DNA from: Platerodrilus igneus
Lineage: Eukaryota > Arthropoda > Insecta > Coleoptera > Lycidae
Assembly (NCBI GenBank): GCA_036346225.1
Contig: JARFIW010001750.1
Location: 2,480,001 to 2,544,000 of the forward strand
DNA length: 64,000 nucleotides
Direction of reading: 5' to 3'
The notes under the pieces were generated by a model, which did no database searches, had not been told where the DNA came from, and was given only the letters and a program-made list of their open reading frames with translations. This document shows positions 56,480 to 64,000 of the stretch, piece by piece; the stretch's first letter is position 1, and every line of letters starts with the position of its first letter. The position numbers and the translations under genes were made by a program.

Positions 56480-56554
56480 AAACCAATCATAGTCACAAGA
56501 TCGAACAACGCATCATCCGCGTGCCTTGTTCGATCTTGAGGCTATGATTGGTTT
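56480..56554. repeat. Perfect-looking 29-bp hairpin
   Basis: Arms at about 56,480-56,508 (AACCAATCATAG ... AAGATCGAACAA) and 56,526-56,554 pair with only about two mismatches around a loop of about 17 bases. The size is that of a pre-miRNA or a small palindromic element remnant. Confidence 0.75.
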
Positions 56555-56574
56555 CTGTTCTGGTTTATGTTCTC

Positions 56575-56690
56575 AGATCTGTTGAAGAGCATTAATTTTA
56601 TACCCTCCCTTTTTGGATCGGGTCTGTCCATAGCGAGTAAGTGTGGGTTCGTCGTCGTTGGATGAATATTCTACCGAGGACTCTTGTGTT
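56575..56690 (-). pseudogene. Possible ORF1 fragment of the jockey-like LINE
   Basis: A short minus frame reading EYSSNDDEPTLTRYGQTRSK is acidic then basic and stops just before the hairpin. Its position upstream of the endonuclease, with the SINE in between, suggests ORF1, but no RRM or zinc knuckle is visible. Confidence 0.3.
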
Positions 56691-56769
56691 GTTTTTCTGT
56701 TTATCAGAGTGTGATGTTTGGTGACGCTGGTTGTTGTGATCAGGTATTATTAACAGAACTCCTTATTTT

Positions 56770-57330
56770 TTATTTCTAGGGTGATTCTTTGAACGATCTA
56801 AAAAAATCGTTAAGGGCCAAGCTGCGAAAGCGTTATCTACACATAGAAACTACGTTTCGGGTTTAGCGTCTGACGAATTTTAGAACCTCGGATTTAAATG
56901 ATTGCATAAAGAAGTTAGTCACAGCAGGAGATAAAACTAAGCCCATAGATGTGCGAAAAGTTTGTTGTAGAACTATTAACAAAAAAAAAATACGCTAATG
57001 TCAGGTATTGAATTAATGGGTTTTAGCAATTATCGTCGTGTGGTAAAATTTGTTTTATTTTGGTAACAGTGCCCGTTGCAGGTACCTTAGTGAACAGAGA
57101 TGTTACGTAAAAACTGATTAGTATGTCCACCAGGGCTATGGCTGATATCTGCAAGTAATTGGAAAATGAAATTTTAGAAACTTGCAAGAAAGTAAGTTGA
57201 TGATTATATTGTGCTTACTAATGGATAAAATGGGGCGTCTGGTTTATGAATCTTTCGGAGCTCTACAAGCGCAGTGGTTTAAACCAAATGGGAATTATAT
57301 GTTTTTATGCTTACGTGGAAACATTGGATA
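56770..57330 (-). pseudogene. Penelope-like element reverse transcriptase fragment
   Basis: In shifting minus frames the characteristic order of a Penelope RT appears: ELRKIHKPDAPFYPLVS (about 57,205-57,262, the GLPKIHKP region), ISFYVTSLFTKVPATGTVT (about 57,060-57,120, motif A, with the usual Asp replaced by Tyr), MGLVLSPAVTNFFMQSF (about 56,900-56,950) and CVDNAFAAWP (about 56,825-56,850, the YVDD palm motif, degenerate). Many breaks are present. No GIY-YIG endonuclease domain is visible downstream. It is an old copy. It shows that this class exists in the genome, relevant to the hammerhead-like motifs nearby. Confidence 0.75.
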
Positions 57331-57334
57331 TTTT

Positions 57335-58265
57335 TATGAGTAAAGCTTGGTGGTTGGGTCTTTGGCTAATGTGATAGAAGTCATCCTTGGGTAGAATGTT
57401 ATGTACAGTTTGACCCCAGAAAATCTAACCGGTAAACCACCGTAAAACTCGATGAAGTACCCCGCTAAAATTTATTTTTGGTATAGTATCGAAAACATCT
57501 ACCGTACTAACAAAATTAGTTGCCAACGAACTTAGTGGAACGAGTGATGTAGATGTTTGAAGAGGCTTCTAGAATGTTATCGGGTATGAAATATGTCTTG
57601 ATCAGGAAGTATCTTGGACGACACCTAATCTCGAAATATAGGGGTTTTTAGGAAAAAGTCCCAGAAAGAATAAAAGGATTATGTCAAAACTTGAGATTAG
57701 GAAAGTGATTTTGGCCTAAAATTCACATGAGAAATGATTAAGTACATTATTGTTAAAACAAACATAAAATAAACGTCATGATAAGTGCACTAATATACCT
57801 GCTTGAAAACTGCTACCTGCATGGAAGGTTTGTAAAATTTAATGTTAAATTGCCTGAATATTAATCACGCCTCTAGGTAATTGTAACATAATTTATTACA
57901 ACAAAACTGAAACTGTTATCTTCACATAAATTGTGAAAAACATCAACAAAAAAGAGTTTTTACTCTATTACACGTTTATGTTTTTGTTGAAGTACATGGT
58001 AGACATTCTTAAGCTAAAATTAAAATCAAATATATCCAAAATTACTTAGATTAGCGGAAAACGTTTTCGGCAAATAAAGTTGCTATCTAAATTCTCAATC
58101 TAACAAAAACGTACTCACACGTTTATAAATTTTATGCAACTAATTAAAAAAGTTTATTCATTTACGATAACTGTAGGTTAAACTTTCAGAAATTTTAATT
58201 ATAAATATCCGAAGAGCGATTTTGGAGTAGATAACTCGGACACCATTAAAGACCCTTATCTCCCA
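57335..58265. other. Unassigned stretch between Penelope remnant and mariner
   Basis: Part of 57,335-57,500 may be the N-terminal side of the Penelope-like element, but no motif is secure. The remainder is AT-rich with nothing recognised. Confidence 0.35.
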
Positions 58266-58271
58266 GACATA

Positions 58272-58301
58272 CAGTATTGCCCGAAATAAACAGTACTGAA
58301 A
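58272..58301 (+). repeat. Left terminal inverted repeat of the mariner
   Basis: 30 bases, exact complement of 59,554-59,583. The TA target base pair lies just outside. Confidence 0.95.
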
Positions 58302-58334
58302 TTGTAATTGTTTTGTATATTTAAAAAATACATA

Positions 58335-59457
58335 CTATTGACACTTTATTATATGTTCTAAATGTGCACCTCCTCGTTCGAGACAGACTTCATAACGATG
58401 TTCTAAGTTTCTGGTCATGTTATTGAATAAGGGTTGTCTCAGGGCTGCGAAGAAGACTCTAACGGCATCCTTTAATTCATCGATGGTTTGTGGTGCCCGT
58501 TTGAAAACGGCATTTTTAGCCATGCCCCAAATGTATGCGTCTGGAGGTGTGAGGTTTGGAGAATGTGAAGGATAAGGGAAGTCAGTAAATCGTGATATGA
58601 ATTTGCTTGGAAAATGTTCTTGAAGAAATTGACGAATTGCGGCAGCAGTATGGCAAGTTGCCCCGTCCTGCTGAAAAAATTGGTTTCGAAATGCCAAGTT
58701 ACGTGCACGACAGAATTGACGTAGATCAGGGATAAATCGTGTTAAAATTTGTCTGTACCTCTGTTGATTAAGTGTGACTTGCCTACCATTCTCTTCGATA
58801 AAGTACGGACCAATGATTCCGTGTCCGGAAACAGCACACCAGACACTCACTTTTTCACTATGTAAAGGAACCTCTTGAACCTCATCGGGTCTGGCAAAGC
58901 CCAGAAATCGATTTGTGCGACGATTCACATAGCCTGACAAGTGAAAATGTGCTTCGTCTAAAAACCAAACATTTTTCAAAAATTCAGGATTTTCATACTG
59001 TAACGCGAGAATTCTGGCGCAATATTCCACTCTACTGCGATAATCCTGAGGATGTAGTTGTTGATGTACCTGAATCACATACGAAAATGTACCCAGCTCC
59101 TTCAGGATTCTTTGAAAGGAAGTTCTTTTAAATCAAGTTGTAACGCTGTCCTTGCCTGGCTGACTTTCGGATTTTCTAAGATTTGCTCAAAACACGTTCA
59201 TGGTTATTGTTGTTGTTAACTGTCCTGGGACGCCCTGAGTTTCCTTTTCGTTGGCACAATACACTACCTGTATTTCTAAACTTTTCAATAACCTTCAAAA
59301 TTACAGCATTACTTGGAGAACGTTTATTAAACCTTTGTGTGAATTGATCAGACACGTATAGCAAACTTGCACCATTACGTCGGCCGATTCCGTATGAACG
59401 AAAATAATGCTCTACCAGAAACACTTTCTCCTCTGTACTTAACACCATTTTTAACAA
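58335..59457 (-). pseudogene. Mariner transposase, two frameshifts
   Basis: The N-terminal frame (59,457-59,176) is the DUF4817-like helix-turn-helix (LSTEEKVFLVEHYFRSYG ... VIEKFRNTGSV) and ends in an Asn-rich run. The C-terminal frame (59,078-58,335) holds the catalytic core: WFLDEAHFHL (first Asp), FQQDGATCHTA (second Asp) and NLTPPDAYIWG (third Asp). I count 41 residues between the second and third, i.e. DD41D. The roughly 100 bases between the frames encode the expected linker in a third frame, so there are two one-base losses, one in a TTTT run (about 59,190) and one in an AAAA run (about 59,130). If those are sequencing errors the gene is intact. Confidence 0.9.
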
Positions 59458-59553
59458 TTAGGCCCTACTAATTACTTGTTTGAGGTTTACTTGACAGGTC
59501 TATACTAGCTAACTTGAGTGTGACAGCGCACGCATAAAACACCGTCAACTTAG

Positions 59554-59583
59554 TTTCAGTACTGTTTATTTCGGGCAATACTG
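59554..59583 (-). repeat. Right terminal inverted repeat of the mariner
   Basis: Exact complement of the left repeat; followed by the TA target duplication. Confidence 0.95.
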
Positions 59584-59589
59584 TATTTT

Positions 59590-62500
59590 GTTTTGAACAG
59601 ATCCTCCTGGGAGTTCGAAAGGATAACTAAATATTTTGAATCAACAAACTTTTGTTCAACATGTCGTTTTAATGGGAACCATGGTGTCCCTAAAATTAAA
59701 AGCAACCAACGTGGTACAATATTGTTTCAACTTCAACGACTAACTAACTGCCTTAATCAGTTCGATACTTTGTTCAAAGTTAACTAACCTATTCAAATTA
59801 CATGTTATTCCTGTTTATGTTAAAGACGAAGTGTTCTATATAAAAAAGACTTCTCTTTCCATAAAACTATTTAAGATATCTTCGGTAGAATTCGGACAGA
59901 CGAATTAAGACTGCAAATTGAAATGACTTGGGTAGTTAATTTGTTGCATTATATTTCATATTAAAACAATTTAAAGCCTCATTAATGTAAAAACACCATT
60001 CGGTGGTAATAATTTAGTTTACGTTTGCTATACTTCTATAAATTCAAACCGTGTAGATAAGCAACCAACTATACGCGTCCTTTATTAAATCTGCGAGTTT
60101 GGTTGTCTGTATTCTGCTCCTTTATCTATACAAGTCCACTTGTTTATATCCTGATTCCTTATCTTACACGAAAACTGCGTGAAATGAGTTTTCCTGGCCT
60201 TGATGTAGTGTTGAATTTTAAAAACAGTTTCTGTGATAAAATGGAATTCTGTCAGAGATGTAGTCTAAATATGTACTTGTTTAGTGTGGTGAGAAATTTA
60301 ATAAACAAAGATAAGATGCGTGAATTTTAGTTAAAGTTACCGCTTACTTTGAGAAGCAAAAATTATATTTTTCTTTACCGTTTGTTTTACCTTATGCAAT
60401 ACCGTCAATAATAGGGATCTTTCCATAAACAAGTGTTTGCTCGAGGTTTTAAACAGAAAAAAAAACTTTAAGTAAGATATGCCATGGTGGCGAGGTCACC
60501 AAGCAGTCTTTAATCCTACAATAACAGATGGAACATGAAGTGGAGGGCAACGTTTAAAATGGGGAATTATCACGGTAAGAAAGTGTTTGTTTTGCTTACG
60601 TTTATATGCATGACATTTATTTTATAACAACGAATGAAACTGTTGTGCTTTTTCTTTTTTTTATAAACATGGTTTTAGCCGAAGACTGTATTGAAGATTG
60701 AATAACCCGCAAAATATTATAATTGAGGTTGAGCATTAAGGTTGAGCATTAAAGTGGATATATAGAGATGAAAAGTATGACAAACTTCAACTTCAACTAC
60801 TATAAAAAGTACTTCGAGGCGAATCGGTATTGCGGTATTTTTAGACCTCCTCCCTCACTCTACAACTAGTTGGTTAGCACGGGATTCTTCCGTTCTTGTT
60901 TTGTTGTGGTAATAGGTGCGGACTACTTACTTTGCTTTCTTTCTTTTCCGCACGGAATACCATAACATATTTCTCTATCTAAGATGTGTGAAATTAACTT
61001 ATACAGAGGTTAACTAGAACCAGAGGAAGAGTTTACCCATTTTTTAGATCGGCAAAATTTTGCGCGTGAACTTCTTCGTGCCCAGACGATGAGGTTATAG
61101 GCGCCAGAGTGATACATTATTAATCAAAATAAGCGAATCATAAAATAGCAATAATTTCAGAATAGAAAGTAGTCATGATATCATTTCTTAACATTAAAAA
61201 TCGCCATAATGAATTGGACAACATTTGAGTATGAACAGTAGAAGATTGAGAAATAATTCTTTCTTAAATTAAGAATACATGTAACCTAAAAATTATATTA
61301 CTTAAAAGTAATGACCCTAACCTTGTTGGTGGAATTTATGAATACAGAAACTATTAAAATGAAATATGATTATAAACATTTCAAAGGAACATCACAAGAG
61401 TTAGCATTTTCCTCATATTCTCTTCGGTCTAGTATCGCGATGGGATTGCCTTTAATTGGAGGAAAATTGACCATTTGTAGGTTTGCACGTTGCTGTTTTA
61501 AACTAGAGCGTTTTTCGGTCGTTACGTATCTCAGACATTTTATGGTTTCCAAGCGAATCGAATCGGCGTCCCCTTAAGTAGAGATCGCACATATAATTCC
61601 ACTGAACTTAAGATTTTTTTTACAGGTATTTTTTGTAGCACATTGGAGAAGTTTAATTCTTTGGGTAGGACCTGTACTTTGTCTGAAAGGATATATTTAT
61701 ATCGGTTTAACAATGGCTATTGACAAACGATTTTCTATAGAATTGATTTGCAGCTAGCAGCATGTTACGAAAATTTTTGAAGATGAATTTTGGTGTTAAC
61801 TTTAAATGTATTTTTGGATTTAATATGTAATGCGTTAGTGCTTATCACGACACCGTCCAAATCCGGTACACATATCACGTATTAGTAATTACTGCGGCTT
61901 TGACAGAAAATTTTCCTTAGAGTATCGCTTTATTTAAAAATACAAAAATTAGAATCTATCTTTTTCGAAACTTCAAATCTATCTAGGTCTTTTTTGCTTC
62001 GGACCTTTGTATGTGAATTCATGTACATAAGGATGATATTCTGTTAAAGCAGAATATCGTAATTAATTTTTAGTAAAGCATTTCAGCACAAAACTACCTA
62101 CAAACCACAATTTTTTTCAATTTAAATTGTTGACCCTCATCAAAACTATCCAAACCTAATGTATCAGTTTTCATACTTGTACCAACGATTCTGAAATTAC
62201 CGATTGCTTTGAGTGCATAAGAAATATAAATTGCATAATGTGTAAATTGTGGGAATAATATTAGAATATACGTTCTCATGCTTTCTGCGGTTACCTTCAG
62301 CTAAAACACAAGTAGTAATATTAACTAGGAGTCATACACTCGAGTAAATCTTTAAATTAAAATCCTGATAAGTAAATCTCCTGCGACATAAAGTCACCCT
62401 GAAGCTGCAAGAACTCACATAGTGCGCACAGAACTGATGAGCAAGTACAATACCGAAGAGGGAAGTCTCGCAGTGCCCTACTGGAGTCCCTGCAGAGTAC

Positions 62501-63735
62501 GCCACTGTGGTCCACGCTCCCACACGACGCAACCAACTGCAATCGTATTTTTTGAAGGCTAGGTATTTCGGGTTCGAATTCCCATAATCCACATTGCATG
62601 CGCTAAAATATTCTGAGATTTTTTCTAATTATTCTGGTTTGCTCGACTGTAAAGCAACGACTTACGAATTGACTTTCAGGTTTTGATTGCTGTAATATGG
62701 CACTCGAGAAATCATCAATTTGGTTTGCTCGAGTAAACAGGAAGTTGGTGATAGTTATTTTTTCGTCCTTCGAAACATCTTGAAGTTTTAAAATAATTGA
62801 GGAAATTTTATTTATAGTCTCAGAAAACGTCTTGGTAGATTAATTTTCAGCCGCGTATATTGGAATAAAATCAAAAAGCTTAAACTACTTATTAATTTGG
62901 AACTTTTAAATTAGTTAGTTCTGGCTAATTAAGGGAGAATTGTAACGTACAGTCAGCTGAAGTTCTAATTAATTGAACGGTTACTTAAGAAATAATGAAG
63001 GCATTTTGCTATATGCTAAATTAGTATTTTATTTGACTCATTAACTGCCAATATTAAAATATTTGTTGATTGGTGTAAATGTTATTGATTAATGCTTAAT
63101 CCTAAATACATTTAAAAAATATTACTGCCTACATTAAATAAAATGGTATGTTTATGATACTTCTGCAACATACATCATATTTAACAACTACACAAGAAAA
63201 TAGCATTTTAACAGCAAATTTTGACATATTATTGCTTTTTTATAAACATCTACAAAGATATATGTTGAAGTGACGAGCCCCGTCTTGGAGTGTCACTAAA
63301 AAAATGCCGTGATACAAATTCAGGCAAATTGTAAAATTCGAAATTGTTGACTTACCTTCCTCTCTAGCTTTACTGTGCCTGGCTAGTTCAAGGGAAATGC
63401 TGGAATTTCCAAAATGAAATCAAACACAGCAATATAAAAAAACATCTATACAGTCTAACATTTTTTTTCTCATACAAAAGCACGTAGAACGTTTACAGCA
63501 TAGTTTCTTTCAAACATCAAATTATTTCTACAAACACTTATTTACTTAATTATCAAAATGTTCCTCACCTTACTTAGGTTTAAATTTAGAGAACTAAAAT
63601 CTTTTCTCTTATCGATAGTTTATCTGACTTTGATTCCCACGCTTGTAATGTTTGTTTGGCCAAAAAAATCCTTGACAGATCATCATTTCATCATTTTGTT
63701 TTCGACCTTACTTAAGGTCGGTTTGACGCAGCAAC
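59590..63735. other. Long AT-rich stretch, no recognised gene
   Basis: Several short frames (for example 59,593-59,787, 60,103-60,330, 61,311-61,577 and its antisense 61,370-61,552, 62,332-62,599) lack known domains. The 61.3-61.6 kb segment is open on both strands and could hold an exon, but I cannot support that. A B-box-like GGGTTCGAATTCCC at about 62,568 is not part of a foldable tRNA. Confidence 0.4.
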
Positions 63736-63737
63736 TT

Positions 63738-63870
63738 CTTTTCTATTCTGTGCTAATCTAAAAAGTTCTACATACCCTTCACAACCTAAATGTCTAATAA
63801 TTTGACTAATATAGCTTGGTCTAGGTCTTCCTATACTCTTCTATCTTTTTCATATCTACCTGGCTCTACA
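63738..63870 (-). pseudogene. LINE reverse transcriptase, C-terminal fragment
   Basis: The minus strand reads SIGRPRPSYISQIIRHLGC and then YVELFRLAQNRKEVAASNRP followed by a stop. This GRPR...Y...Q... then EL...AQ(D/N)R pattern is the usual C-terminus of LINE-encoded RT polyproteins. Upstream, towards the window edge, the frame is broken. Element class not determined. Confidence 0.5.
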
Positions 63871-64000
63871 TAGATATTAGGAACCTGATGGTTGTTAAAG
63901 AACTCCAACATGTTTACATGATTCCCATTTATAAGGAAATGAAATCTTACCTGGTTATCTCCTCCAAAAAAGGAAAAGTGTTAAATTATATGTTATGGTA

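Larger units (their letters stand above)
58272..59583 (-). mobile_element. Complete mariner-type transposon, DD41D-like
   Basis: Terminal inverted repeats of 30 bases are perfect (58,272-58,301 and 59,554-59,583; outer bases CAGTATTGCCCG) and are flanked by the TA target duplication (58,270-58,271 and 59,584-59,585). Total length is 1,312 bases, with one transposase gene on the minus strand. Perfect ends suggest recent insertion. Confidence 0.93.

Noticed and set aside
62560..62590. Second tRNA-like B box (GGGTTCGAATTCCC)
   Set aside because: No A box at the right distance and no cloverleaf can be drawn.
63558..63761. 67-codon plus-strand frame
   Set aside because: Overlaps the antisense LINE RT C-terminal fragment, which explains the sequence better.

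Overview
The window is AT-rich eukaryotic DNA dominated by decayed and recent transposable elements, with one confident host gene family: two intronless beta-glucuronidase (GH2) genes on the minus strand. The mix of Ty3-like and BEL/Pao LTR elements, a DD41D-type mariner, Penelope-like and jockey-like fragments and a tRNA-derived SINE, together with animal-type secreted beta-glucuronidases, points to an arthropod, most likely an insect. A beetle is plausible but not provable from the sequence. I see no bacterial, operon-like or CRISPR features.

Layout. 1-1.3 kb: a 190-bp tandem duplication with a LINE-tail-like motif and an unrecognised ORF. 5.6-7.5 kb: beta-glucuronidase copy 1, broken by one single-base frameshift. 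8.0-11.3 kb: old retroelement debris. 11.4-39.1 kb: a nest of LTR retrotransposons and foldback elements, nearly every unit separated from the next by a (TA)n tract. It contains element A1 (minus, 11,376-18,705), solo LTR S1 (plus, 18,740-20,538), element A2 (plus, 20,575-26,522, nearly identical to A1 and inverted), three foldback elements (26.6-27.6 kb), an A-type LTR fragment, element B (minus, 27,963-34,952) and a 4-kb chimeric LTR (35,071-39,047). 40.1-40.5 kb: a Tigger/pogo transposase fragment. 41.2-47.9 kb: a decayed BEL/Pao element. 48.1-50.0 kb: beta-glucuronidase copy 2, with an open 646-codon frame. 51.1-54 kb: two more (TA)n-bounded LTRs. 54.0-54.5 kb: a foldback element and a textbook type I hammerhead ribozyme. 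55.2-57.5 kb: jockey endonuclease, SINE, hairpin and Penelope-like RT fragments. 58,272-59,583: a mariner with perfect terminal inverted repeats. The rest is unassigned AT-rich sequence ending in a LINE RT C-terminal fragment.

Main point of interest. The LTR elements share an odd leader/LTR-end design: a cassette made of the LTR terminus (…CACAGCA or …TTACAGCA), a short spacer and a primer-binding-site-like block (GGCGCCCAACGTGGGGCTCGAG-like) is repeated two to five times. Some cassettes lie inside the LTR and the last lies just outside it. In one subfamily, sequence that is 5' UTR in its relative lies inside the LTR. This suggests an LTR whose 3' boundary moves outward by cassette duplication. 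The A and B elements are internally deleted non-autonomous forms (gag, protease, remnant RT, no integrase), and A1 and A2 share the same deletion, so they probably moved in trans.

Caution. Most frameshifts I could pin down (beta-glucuronidase copy 1, the A2 gag, the mariner transposase) are one-base contractions in homopolymer runs, so some 'pseudogenes' may be assembly errors.
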